DNA of 17,116 nucleotides, taken from the NCBI RefSeq assembly GCF_001949145.1, contig NW_019091566.1:230267-247382 (forward strand), in the 5' to 3' direction. Shown in pieces: positions 9,077-17,116 of this stretch (position 1 is its first letter; each line of letters starts with the position of its first letter). The stretch comes from Acanthaster planci. Taxonomy: Eukaryota > Echinodermata > Asteroidea > Valvatida > Acanthasteridae. The notes beneath the pieces were generated by a model. The model worked only from the letters and a program-made list of their open reading frames with translations, made no database searches and was not told where the DNA came from. A program made the position numbers and the translations under genes.

Positions 9077-9352
9077 GTAATGAAAGAAATTTCTTATTTA
9101 TTGGAAGTGTATTTCGGAAAGATATATGTAGATTGTTACCATTATTTATAGTATTGTTGCATTTGTTCTGACCATCGAACACTACCGGTTAACTCGTCTG
9201 CTTCTGTCTCCCATCTTTTTGACATCCCATTTAGCAACACTTATAGGTAGAGTCAAGAGAAGTTTTGAAATTACCATTATTTGCCAATAATGAAGTAATG
9301 ATCAGTTATATTCTTTCTGTTGAACTATTCATTTCTTGTTTATCTTCTATAG

Positions 9353-9456
9353 CATTTATTGACTGTCCAGAAGTAATGGAGAACCTTCGTTATAACTATA
9401 AATACTGGACTACTGAGGAGGAGAAGGAACGGATGCTAAAAGAAGAAAGGGATTAA
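9353..9456 (+). CDS. PDE8: PDE8 terminal coding exon with stop
   Basis: The exon starts after tcttctatag, and its first two bases complete the Ala codon split by the phase-1 intron (9077-9352, 276 bases). It reads AFIDCPEVMENLRYNYKYW, then a charged tail TTEEEKERMLKEERD and TAA at 9454-9456. The A-F-x-x-x-P-x-x-M-x-x-L-x-x-N-(Y/F)-K-(Y/H)-W pattern is the C-terminal helix region of PDE8A and PDE8B. The last 15 residues, rich in Glu, Lys and Arg, replace the vertebrate tails and are probably lineage specific. Together with 4122-4289 and 8947-9076 this gives 134 residues of PDE8 in the window; the PAS, REC-like and upstream HD-domain parts lie to the left. Confidence 0.94.
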
Positions 9457-10490
9457 GACAAGTACACATTGCATTACGAAAACAATTATAGAAAGAACAT
9501 CCTGAATGGTTGCTTACTTGTTGTCAATGTCAGGATTCAGGAAACAATGGAATGCCTGAAATATGTGACCAAAAAATATTGAAATGAACAATATGCAGGA
9601 AAGCCATTTTCGATCGTATTGCCTAAATGTATCATATTCAATATAGGCTGTGAAATGGGGGTTGTCCCTGACTATTTTGGATCCCAAACCTCACTTCATT
9701 ATTGTTAAATGTGGCTCGAAACATTTAGATACAAATGTCACTAAAACATGTTTGAAATTATTCTAAATGAAAACTGAAATTAATTTGTAATGTTTCATTT
9801 TGTTGCAGTTATTTTACCCTCACGTTCCAAAAAGTAAAGTTAACTGTCACTGATGGAGGAAGGTCTACTGGGGGTGCAGTGGATATAAGCGTTGTAATTT
9901 CCAGTTAATGGTTACTGACAAAACGTTTAACTTTTAGGTGACTAAAACTTCTGGCCATGTATTACCTCAACATGATATTAGTGTTTCCTTCTTTGAAAGT
10001 GTTGGTATTTTCTCCAGCTTTTATTAAGCGTATTTTAATTTTGAAATAGTGTGCTATATATGCATAACACTGAAATGTACCGGTAAAGCCATCACATAAT
10101 GTTTTTAGTAATATAAATTTATTTATCTATCACATTCCTAAAGCTTTCAGTAGAAATCAGTAAATGCCGTTGCAACTTATAGTATTCATGTTTTCGTTTC
10201 TTCTTAACAATCCTAAAATTAAATGTCCTTGAGCTTTTTGAGTTAGACTATTTAAAACAAGGATTTGCGCATTAATATTTCGTGTACTTACAGAATTGGA
10301 AGAAATCTAGAAAAATGCATCCTATCCCAAAATTGCAAGGTTGCAAGCTGTGCATTGTTAAAACCTGTGATTCATGTTCTATGCAGATATGTCCCCCTAA
10401 AAAGAGGAAGGCACATAAGAAAATAAGTTGGTCCATTAAATGGCCCAAGTTGTGAGACCCATTTGTCATTTTGGTGCTCAGTTAAAATTA
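9457..10490 (+). other. PDE8 3' UTR and downstream flank
   Basis: AT-rich sequence after the PDE8 stop without any further ORF of note. No AATAAA occurs here. The nearest variant poly(A) signals are ATTAAA at 10218-10223, followed by a T/G-rich stretch (about 10228-10243), and ATTAAA at 10435-10440. An AU-rich motif ATTTATTTA lies at 10117-10125 and could act in mRNA stability if it is within the UTR. The true cleavage site cannot be fixed from sequence alone. Confidence 0.5.
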
Positions 10491-10493
10491 ATA

Positions 10494-10683
10494 CACTACT
10501 CGAAAAAAGTTGACCACCTTTTTCTTAACTTGTAATTTTTTTCCAAGTATTGAGTGGGATCCGGTTGTTTCATTTTTTGTTTGTCTAGATGGTGTTCTCA
10601 TTAGAACAAATGTGTTTTTTAACAGTAAAATGTCTCGTATAAAAAGTATATACAAAATAAGTGGTCCTTAACTTTTTGAGTCG
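10494..10683. mobile_element. MITE with Tc1/mariner-like terminal inverted repeats and TA target site
   Basis: The left end cactactcgaaaaaagttg (then accacc) and the reverse complement of the right end (cgactcaaaaagttaaggac, then cac) are imperfect copies of each other, forming terminal inverted repeats of about 28 bases. Both ends are flanked by TA (10492-10493 and 10684-10685), the target duplication of Tc1/mariner elements. The 190-base interior is AT-rich and noncoding, so the element would depend on a transposase elsewhere. It lies about 1 kb beyond the PDE8 stop, in the 3' UTR or just beyond. Confidence 0.68.
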
Positions 10684-10899
10684 TATATTTGGATTAAATT
10701 TGACTATTTTGAGTTAAGACGTATCGCATAACTTCCCTGATGTACTATTGAAAGTCTTGCATTTGTGAAATTAAAGGTTCCAAGCCACAAAATATACTTA
10801 CTTTTAAATGTTTTTAAAGTAAAAACCCAAAACTAGAGGAACCTGTGTTAGTATTTGGTACTATCTTGTATTCCTCTGATAGTTGTTATTCTGTACTCC

Positions 10900-11045
10900 T
10901 CCCACCATACTAGACTACCTGTTCATTTGCCTGTTTCCCTAGTCCACTATGCCATTTGCTAAATTCGCAATCAGCAATGCGCCCTCAGCTCCCATTATGC
11001 CCAGAGTGGTGGCCACTATGTTCTTCCTCGTTTTCTTAGCGCCAT
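10900..11045 (+). repeat. DIRS-B left inverted terminal repeat
   Basis: Reverse complement of 16290-16450 shows ordered matches: tttccctagtcca (from 10933) against tggactagggaaa at 16381, then the gctaaattc block, the ctccca block and ggccactatgttcttcctc (from 11011) against gaggaagaacatagtggcc at 16302-16320. The match is about as long as the DIRS-A ITR and contains the same inner landmark. Confidence 0.8.
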
Positions 11046-11449
11046 TACGAGCAGACGTGTATTGTTCAAATCCCGAGATATTTCCAAGTTTTTGTTTGCT
11101 AATTCTACGTTCTGTTTTATTTCAACAGTTACTACCTAATATCTTTTGTAGATTATACAGCTTATCGTAAGACTGTCCCGTTTTAGGGTCACAGTTTAAT
11201 GCCTTTCGTTTCGGACGTGTTTATGTCGGGCATTTGTCTGTACTCCTAATAAAGCTTGTGTCTTGAGGTCTCTTCGTGTCTCTATGGCCTCTATACTGCA
11301 TTTTATGAGTCTTTTCGTTTCACCCTCCTTATGGTTCGATTTGCCTAGTGTGCATGATGAAATAAAGATGGTGTTTTTACCCCTCACGGCAATTGATTAT
11401 TGTCATGCATGTGTAGGCTACGTGGTTTTACTTTGTATCTCCCTTTTTT

Positions 11450-12247
11450 ATGTGTATCATGTTAGACTTCAAGATAGGGAGACTCAATTGGGACATCCAA
11501 CCCCCTTCCAGTTTTTGCTCGCGGTGTGGGCGCTGGGTCTCATTGGAGGCCTGTCTACGTCATCGCAGAAGCGTTAAGCAGGGGATAGCTAGAGTTCGTA
11601 GCGACACTGTGGTGCGGTGGTTTCGGTTTCCTCGAATGCCAGGAATAGGAAACTCTGTCGGTTCACTATTTTCTCTCGAAACGGTCGGTAGGGGGTGCGA
11701 CCTAGCGATACCCTAATTTACATCTGTCACCATTGTACCTTCTAGTTGCTCAAAGTGTGGGCGTCAGGCTCAAGTGAGTAGGCCAGTTAACACTCTCCCC
11801 ATCTTGTCAGGCAGGCAAGGACAGGGTCACCATCGACACTGTCGAGCGGCCAGACCTGATGGCCCCTACAGTTTGGTGTGGTGGGCTAGCCCTTACTGTT
11901 GTAGCGATTGGGCCTTCTACGAGCTACGAGTGAGAACTGATATTGGCCCATTCCCACTTGTCCGGCCATCTGGAGGGTTGGTGAGTCCGCTATTCAATAC
12001 CGAAAGCACCCAAGTGACTCGCTGCAGTGCGAGTGTCACGTTAAGGTGCATAGGCCAGCTCACATTGCATGGTTCGCTGGACAGACTCGGCAATGGCAAT
12101 CTACAACACTGTTTACACTGCCGAGAGACACAACCAGGTGGCTGCAACCCTTCACGCTCCAGGCCAACAAGGTGGGCTCGGTTGCAGGCGTATTCCCCGG
12201 GTTCCAAACTGCCCCCCTGCGAATGCCTGGACCTCAGTCAGGTGTGA
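11450..12247 (+). pseudogene. DIRS-B 5' reading frame with repeated C-x-x-C motifs (ORF1 N-terminal candidate)
   Basis: One frame stays open for 266 codons, interrupted by a single TAA at 11714-11716. It carries three short cysteine pairs: C-S-R-C-G-R (11516-11533), C-S-K-C-G-R (11747-11764) and C-L-H-C-R-E (12110-12127). A similar C-S-Q-C-G-A-C occurs in the matching subterminal part of DIRS-A (4741-4761). Paired cysteines recall zinc-binding knuckles, and some DIRS gag proteins, as I recall, begin with cysteine pairs of this kind. The later gag block FFDMDPAAHTGIK lies in the same frame. No known domain is otherwise recognised; this may be the gag N-terminus or an extra small ORF. Confidence 0.4.
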
Positions 12248-12410
12248 ATATACCGGCCCATTCATGCTCCTCATCATGGAGCGTAGTGAGTTGCTATTCA
12301 GTCTCCTACCAGATCCACTGAGCCCCCTGGACATCTTTGTCACTGGGGCTCTTTGCCTCCAACCGTGATCGGTCAGACTTCTAAACCTTCTGTGCCTGCC
12401 CAGACTTCCG

Positions 12411-13890
12411 ATGGTGCTCGAGCACTGCAGTTCCCTCCTGTGGATATGTCCCCGACCAATTCGGCCTCTCCACACCCTTCCGCGTCAGAGTCCTCATTCA
12501 GAAAGAAAAGCAAGCTACAGACTTGATCTTCTTCTTTGGATTGTCCTTCCAAGAAAAAGAAGACGGGCACACGACCCCCCTTCAAATAAGAAACGCTACG
12601 CGCATTTTCAGAAATCTGCTATACATGCTCGCACAGTGTTTTACTTTGTGTAATCCATCCGCGATGCACCCTGACCCATATCCCTACTTGCCCCCTACAC
12701 CCCGTACATTCTCGTCAGACTCTAGGGCTGAGCAGCAGAGTCTTTGGACACCATCACAACAGTATCGGCCGCCAGCCACTGGAAGTTTACACGACACCAT
12801 GGCCCCTTGCACGGCCGAGGCTAACACTGATCCCGCACTGCATGCAACTGATCCTGCAGATCCGTTATCCGACAAGCAGGAACCTCAGAGCTTCGCCTCC
12901 GCCTACTCCAATGCAAGATGGTCTGGGTCCTTGGACTCCCTTGTCCTGCACCACGATAGAACAGCCAGGATTGTCTGTCATTAGAACGGCACTCGGTAGG
13001 GACATACACCTCGACGTCCTTCTTTCCGGAGCTCCCGCTTGACCGCGCTTGCGTTGACGCCATGGAAAGACTGGCTGAGGCAAAATGGTGGCACTCCAAC
13101 TCCTGCTCTAGGAACTACTACCACTTTCCATTGGACGACTTCGAAACTTGCCTCTCTGGACCTGCCATCCCTGATGCAGTCAAGGACAAGATAGCAGCTG
13201 AAAGTTGAAGATATTTCAGACAAACCTGTCCGAGAATACCAAGAACCAAATAGAGTCAGCATTCTTTGACATGGATCCTGCGGCTCATACCGGCATTAAA
13301 CGCGTACCCTTCCTGCTGCTCCTGACTGAATTTCTAGCTCGTGCATGCGAAGAGGACCCCATCTCCCTGATTTAGACACTTTGGCCTTCCGTAGCCTTGA
13401 GAAGTCCCTGCTAGTTGGTTTTGAACAATGCACCAATATTTCTCTCTGTGCTACTTCCACCCGCAGAGAAAACGTTGTGGAGACTCTAAACATCCAATGT
13501 AACTCTGTCAACTCGCTGAGGAACCTTCCTATGTTGGCAAAGACCTCTTTGCATGCCAATTCCCATTCTTCTGGGAACTGAGGTCAGGCAAATCAACACA
13601 GCCCAGATTTCTTTCTGCCAGGCACCTAAGACTTCCCCCAGGAGAGACCAGAGCTTTAACCGAGAACCAAGTCATTGCAGATTTCTGCCTTCCATACAAC
13701 CTCGTCAGGCTTCGCATCTGGCCATCAGGCCGCCTCTTCCCAGCTTGAGGTGATCCCAAGTACACTTTTCTTGCCCTTACGCTGGCTTCCTCAACGTGGC
13801 TTGCCCCCTGGGGGAGGGGGGGCTGCACCAGTGACTCTTCCGCTTCACCCACGCCCACCAATTTTGAACCTGTTGACGGCCAACTTTAAA
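12411..13890 (+). pseudogene. DIRS-B gag-like ORF1 remnant
   Basis: A broken frame rich in Pro and Ser with basic patches, lying directly before the reverse transcriptase as DIRS gag does. Landmarks: SPHPSASESSFRKKSK and C-P-S-K-K-K-K-T-G (about 12470-12560), a possible nuclear-localisation type cluster; YYHFPLDDFE with SGPAIPDAVKDKI (13104-13196); FFDMDPAAHTGIK and FLLLLTEFLARACEEDP (13262-13360); after a frameshift, NISLCATSTRRENVVETL (about 13435-13490) and LPMLAKTSL; then the basic SPRRDQSFNREPSHCRF (about 13630-13685) and a Gly-rich PPGGGGAAP. These blocks match gag proteins of metazoan DIRS elements as I recall them. At least three frame changes and several stops are present. Confidence 0.68.
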
Positions 13891-13922
13891 ATTTCGTAAG
13901 GTTTTGGAAAGAGATATAAACC

Positions 13923-15060
13923 TTGGACAGATGGGTGCTCGTCTCACTCGCACAGGGGTACAAATTAGAGTTTATGGGTCCCCCTCAGTCTGACACGGCA
14001 TTCTTACATATTTCTATCCACCCCGAGGACTACAGATTCTTCCGCTTCTCGTACAAGAATCAGGTCTACGAGTGTTTTGCCCTTCCCTTCATTCTTTCCA
14101 CCTTCCCATGCGTGTTTATACTGTTGGGCCAAACTATTACTGCCACCTCAACCACATACGACCATACGTCTTGTCTGGGCTTCTTGATCAATCACCACAG
14201 AAACCAACCTACTTCCAGGGATTCTCGACCTACGCAACGACATCACTATGCCTACAGACAACCTAATACAGTGCGTTACCATGTTCCGAGATCATTGACA
14301 GGTGAACACCAGAGTGTGGCTCCACCTCCTAGAGTTGGTGGCCAGCATTGTAGATCTCGTTCCCTGGTGTCGTCTCCGCATGAGGCCTGTCCAGCTTTTC
14401 ATCCCATCTCACTTCAAGTCGAACAGGGACTCTCGAATGCAGATCCCGATGTCAGCCCTGGTTCTCCCCCACTTTGCTTGGTGGTCAGCAAGAGACAACC
14501 TGACCGTCGGCCTCCCCTTCATACCACCGATACACAACGTGGTAATCATGACAGATACCTCAAACATCGCCTGGGGGGCTGTCTTCACCCGCACCAAGCT
14601 GTGGCCCTGACCTCCAGGGCTCCCCACATCAACCCACTAGAACTGCAGGCGATATTAAAAGCTCTTCTTCATTTCGCTTGTTGATAGAGGGCAAGACAGT
14701 CCTGGTCTAGTCAGAAAATGCAACGGCCATTGCACATATCAATCACCAAGTGGGTACGCGCTCTCATCACCAGGCGCCTTCTCGAATATATTCCCAGAAC
14801 AGAAAACAACCTTGCAGACGCCGTGTCCTTGGACTTACCGAATGGACGATTCAAACCAAGACGCTTCATGTGGACCTCGTCGCGTCTGATCAGAACGCCT
14901 AGGTATCGACCTTCTGCACTCGATATCCGGGGTACTGTCAAAGACAAGCCTCGTATCCTCATCACCTTATTCTGACCAGACCACCGTGGTTTCCAAACAT
15001 CGTCAGGCTACTTGTAGACAATCCCCTTCTCCTGCCTCTTAGCCCAGGGCTTGAGTCCCT
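13923..15060 (+). pseudogene. DIRS-B reverse transcriptase / RNase H remnant
   Basis: The start DRWVLVSLAQGYKLEFMGPP is the conserved N-terminal block of DIRS RTs, but it passes at once into FLHISIHPEDYRFFRF with ECFALPF: the fingers and the first catalytic Asp region, about 100 residues, are deleted. The active-site block reads R-P-Y-V-L-S-G-L-L where YxDD is expected, so both Asp are lost (14165-14176). Further blocks are RVWLHLLELVASIVDLVPWC and RLRMRPVQL (about 14305-14390), T-D-T-S-N-I-A-W-G-A (RNase H Asp, about 14551), LELQAILKALLHFA (Glu, about 14638-14680), V-L-V-stop-S-E-N with AHINHQVGTRS (TAG at 14708-14710; Asp changed to Glu at 14714-14716), and PWFPNIVRLLVDNPLLLPLS near 14985-15045. 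Several frameshifts. Confidence 0.85.
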
Positions 15061-15830
15061 CATCCAGACCCACCGCAGGCCTTTCTCAAGACGCCTTGGC
15101 CGCCAGAGGTCGTCGATTCACTCAATTGTTCACGGGGGAAAAATCTATGACGGCTTGACACAGCATTTTGACTCATGGTGCAAAGGACAAGCTACGGATC
15201 CGATCAAGACACCTCTTCCAATTGTAAATGATTTCTCTATGCACCTCTTCAACTCTGGCCTCCTCGTTTCCACGATCAAGAACGCGGTTTTTCCTATGGC
15301 TTGTCTGTCCCTGAAAACTGGGCGATCCATAACCTCAAGGGAATGTTCATGGAATGCCCCGTCTAAGAAACTCATCTCGTTCTGGAACGTGGGGGACGTT
15401 CTAGGACTCTTGGGAGGCCATCCCTTTGAGCCAGCACATTGGGCCTCTTTCTTTTACTTAGGCATTAAGTTGGTGTTCCTTCTTACCCTTGGTACTTCGA
15501 AAAGGGGCTGTAAATTCAAAGCTCTCCCCAGAGCCGACGGCCACATCAGGTGGAAACTACTTGGCGTTCAACTTGTTCCAGCAATAGGGCCCCACCAAAG
15601 CCAGACACCCTCCTTCCAGCTTTCGGACATTTTCGTCCCCGCAATCAACTTACTCTCAGCCTCTTCCTCAGACAAGCTCAGGTGCCCCGTCCACATGATG
15701 AAGTGGTATCTGGAAAGGACGAAGGACATCAGGGGATTGATCTCTCAACAACACGGCCTCACTCCCGGGCTCCAGGGACACGATTGCTAGGTGGGTTGTC
15801 TCTGCTTTTGAAGTTGCTAATGAAGACTGG
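15060..15830 (+). pseudogene. DIRS-B tyrosine recombinase, C-terminally truncated
   Basis: The best-preserved part of DIRS-B; the frame 15155-15790 is open. The N-terminal core-binding part reads YDGLTQHFDSWC..., PIVNDFSMHLFNSGLLVSTI and K-N-A-V; the catalytic part opens with PFEPAHWASFFYLGIKLVFL, followed by T-S-K-R-G-C-K-F-K-A-L, where the first catalytic Arg is kept (contrast DIRS-A). The blocks ADGHIRWKLLGVQLVP, TPSFQLSDIFVP and CPVHMMKWYLERTKDIRG follow, as in other DIRS recombinases. After a frameshift near 15780, I-A-R-W-V-V-S-A-F is visible (to about 15830). Then the sequence stops matching, so the HxxR box and the nucleophilic Tyr are missing. The family cuts and rejoins DNA to integrate circular cDNA; this copy cannot. 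Confidence 0.88.
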
Positions 15831-15839
15831 CATACCGCC

Positions 15840-16160
15840 CCAAACTGTCTCCTCCTCCTGGGCCTAATTTTATTAGATTTGTTTGTCGGTATGCTGGAAA
15901 TCCCCATCATTGTTTAACTCTTGTTATCTCAGTGATGTCTTGCAGGGGGATCACGCTCACAGACTGGCCGTTCTCAAAATAGCATAGCGGTGACTCCGAT
16001 GCCGGCTGTCCTATACTCCGGCAAGAAACCTCTTTTGGTGAGTCAGGGGTTTTCCCCTTTTTTAAGTTGGTACCGCTTGTACCTGTAATTTCTGGGACTC
16101 TCTTATGTGTGTGCGGTAGTGCGACCAAGCCTACCCACTGCCTCAGGTGCGGTGCTACTC
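15840..16160 (+). other. DIRS-B 3' noncoding stretch before ICR
   Basis: No YR C-terminal motif or other recognised protein is found here. A short C-L-R-C-G-A-T (16139-16159) resembles the cysteine pairs of the 5' frame (11516, 11747). It may be coincidence or a duplicated subterminal sequence. Confidence 0.45.
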
Positions 16161-16167
16161 TGCAATG

Positions 16168-16258
16168 TATTGGTAATCTGGCTAGGTTGAAGGCTTAGAC
16201 TCCCCCGCCTCCACCTAGAGTTGATCGAGTCTACTACTGATCGATTACAGCTCTCCTT
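16168..16258. repeat. DIRS-B internal complementary region (diverged)
   Basis: The right part, gagtctactactgat (16227-16241), is nearly the reverse complement of the right end (attcagtagttgactc, 16423-16438). The left part, aatctggctagg (16174-16185), is a direct near-copy of aatctgggtagg (16410-16421) in the right ITR and hence complementary to the left end. It has the same place and composition as the ICR in DIRS-A, with more mismatches. Confidence 0.6.
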
Positions 16259-16289
16259 CCCTTCTCCCCACTAAGCCACGGCGCTCTTG

Positions 16290-16450
16290 CACTTTGAAAA
16301 AGAGGAAGAACATAGTGGCCGCTCCGCTAGGCGTTATGGGAGTTCAGGGTGCACTTCCGGCTGATCAAGAATTTAGCGAATGGACTAGGGAAATTTGCGT
16401 ATGCATTTGCAATCTGGGTAGGTATTCAGTAGTTGACTCGGCCCACTGCC
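16290..16450 (-). repeat. DIRS-B right inverted terminal repeat and terminus
   Basis: Runs from the inner block cactttgaaaaagaggaaga (compare DIRS-A cgctttgaaaagaaggat) to cggcccactgcc (compare DIRS-A cgacccactcc). Pairs with 10900-11045 in inverted orientation. Confidence 0.8.
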
Positions 16451-16847
16451 CTGTAGGTGAAGGAGAATTTTAGGTAAAGATTGCTAAAAACTTGTGGCCT
16501 TCTGAAAGGGACAGGTCTCCTTTTAAAGGGGGTGACTATTGTTTTATTATGACTTTCGTTTATTTAATTTTTTCCCTTATAACTGAGTGTCAGTGATATA
16601 GAATTAACGACTCGGGGTGTTTGTAGTTAAAAAGGCAAATCAAACATTTGCGGGCTAGCAATAACTTGATGATTAGCCAATGACATTTTGTGGCAGCGAA
16701 ATGCTGTGTCACTCTAGAACAGATACTAGTTAAAATTTAAGCAGTAGGGTTTGCTTGAAGATATACGTTGAGGCTGTTGTAAATGCACTTTTAAAGGTTC
16801 TGAGACAAGATGAAGTAGTTTTGGAGGGCTTTATTCCAAAATAAATT
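16451..16847. other. unannotated AT-rich spacer
   Basis: Nearly 400 bases between DIRS-B and the Penelope-like fragment. A minus-strand open frame here lacks any known motif, and no RNA gene or repeat is recognised. Confidence 0.5.
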
Positions 16848-16906
16848 GGCAATTTGTTTGTCATCGATGACAATTTGTTTGTCATCGATGACAATTTGTC
16901 ATCGAG
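16848..16906. repeat. 21-base tandem repeat containing a 16-bp palindrome
   Basis: The unit (g)(a/g)caatttgtttgtcatcgat occurs at 16848-16868 and 16869-16889, followed by a partial third copy with an internal 4-base loss (16890-16906). Each junction creates TTGTCATCGATGACAA, a perfect 16-bp palindrome (16858-16873 and 16879-16894). The 21-base period keeps the frame of the coding fragment that follows. It marks the 5' boundary of the Penelope-like sequence. Confidence 0.85.
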
Positions 16907-17116
16907 ACCCAAGACCAGCACCGAAGTGGAGCGACCGGAGTACAAGGCTTTCACCGTTCTTCCCTTTGTGGACGGTATCTCCAGACGGCTGAAGAGGATC
17001 CTGGAGGACTATGGCGTCCGCACCGTGTTCCGATCATCCACCACCTTGAGGAACCAACTTGTGCGTCCTAAGGATCCCATCCCACCCGGAAGACGCGGAG
17101 AGGTCTACAAGATACC
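16902..17116 (+). pseudogene. Penelope-like element ORF fragment (RT to GIY-YIG linker), 5'-truncated, runs off the window
   Basis: An open frame of 71 codons to the window end reads ...YKAFTVLPFVDGISRRLKRI, then GVRTVFRSSTTLRNQLVRPK and D-P-I-P-P-G-R-R-G-E-V-Y-K-I. The series P-(Y/F)-V-x-G-(I/L)-S-x-(R/K)-(L/I)-x-R-(I/V), (I/V)-(R/K)-T-x-F-(R/K)-x-x-x-T-(L/I)-R, L-V-x-x-K-D-x-x-P, G-x-V-Y-x-(I/V) is what Penelope-like elements carry between the reverse transcriptase and the GIY-YIG endonuclease. The endonuclease would begin just past the right edge. Base composition shifts to GC-rich compared with the flank, as expected of a recent insertion. The frame is undamaged here, but the RT is absent to the left, so the copy is 5' truncated. 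A LINE with a similar C-terminus is the alternative. Confidence 0.72.

Larger units (their letters stand above)
10890..16450 (+). mobile_element. DIRS-B: longer degenerate DIRS-type retrotransposon
   Basis: About 5.5 kb with ITRs (left about 10900-11045, right about 16290-16450), an ICR (about 16168-16258) and, in order, a Cys-motif frame (11450-12247), gag (about 12411-13890), RT/RNase H (about 13923-15060) and tyrosine recombinase (about 15060-15830). The ITRs resemble those of DIRS-A (shared gccac(c/t)atgtt near the inner end, aaattt(g)c and (g)cccact at the outer end), so the two belong to related families. The outer ends are less certain than in DIRS-A because the repeats are more diverged; error may be a few tens of bases. 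Insertion is downstream of PDE8 and in the same orientation. Many stops, frameshifts and deletions make it inactive. Confidence 0.85.

Noticed and set aside
13923-14684. Longest open frame (253 codons) read as an intact protein
   Set aside because: Only its first about 60 codons are in the RT frame. The recognisable motifs after about 14110 (Y-V-L-S, RVWLHLLELVAS, DTSNIAWGA) are in other frames, so most of this ORF is a shadow of a frameshifted pseudogene.
16848-16906. Short palindromic repeats as a CRISPR-like array
   Set aside because: Only two and a half units directly adjoining without spacers in a eukaryotic context; better explained as a tandem duplication at a retroelement boundary.

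Overview
The window is metazoan nuclear DNA, probably from a marine invertebrate. It has GT-AG introns, a phosphodiesterase 8 (PDE8) gene matching its vertebrate orthologues, and decayed copies of DIRS, LINE and Penelope-like retroelements. The species cannot be fixed from sequence alone. The only cellular gene I can support is the 3' end of PDE8 on the + strand. Its three well-supported terminal coding exons lie at 4122-4289, 8947-9076 and 9353-9456 and encode 134 residues of the HD-type cyclic-nucleotide phosphodiesterase domain plus the stop. A 22-base piece of the preceding exon may touch the left edge.

Layout. 1-22: possible PDE8 exon end. 23-4121: intron with a dead non-LTR retrotransposon reverse transcriptase (255-1176), about 2.2 kb of AT-rich DNA without recognisable content, and a probable retroelement 3' end (about 3385-3900). 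4122-4289: PDE8 exon. 4290-8946: intron that is 96% one DIRS retrotransposon (DIRS-A, 4328-8799); without it the intron would be about 185 bases. 8947-9456: last two PDE8 exons. 9457 to about 10490: 3' UTR or flank. 10494-10683: small Tc1/mariner-like MITE. About 10890-16450: a second, longer DIRS element (DIRS-B) with gag, RT/RNase H and tyrosine recombinase (YR) remnants in that order. 16451-16847: nothing recognised. 16848-17116: 5'-truncated Penelope-like element entering the right edge behind 21-base palindromic tandem repeats.

Both DIRS elements keep the hallmarks of their order: terminal inverted repeats (ITRs) and an internal complementary region (ICR) that is the reverse complement of the joined right and left ends. 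In the DIRS replication model the ICR templates closure of a circular DNA, which the YR then integrates. Neither copy can be autonomous. DIRS-A has lost the YR catalytic Arg, His and Tyr and most of gag and RT. DIRS-B has a deleted RT core, no YxDD active site and no YR C-terminus. All recognised elements and PDE8 are on the + strand; I see no convincing minus-strand gene.

No wholly new system is evident. The best leads are the intron-filling DIRS insertion, the preserved ITR/ICR geometry in dead elements, a TAG at the same RNase H position in both copies, and a cysteine-motif reading frame at the 5' end of DIRS-B. Protein assignments rest on recalled family motifs, not a database search.
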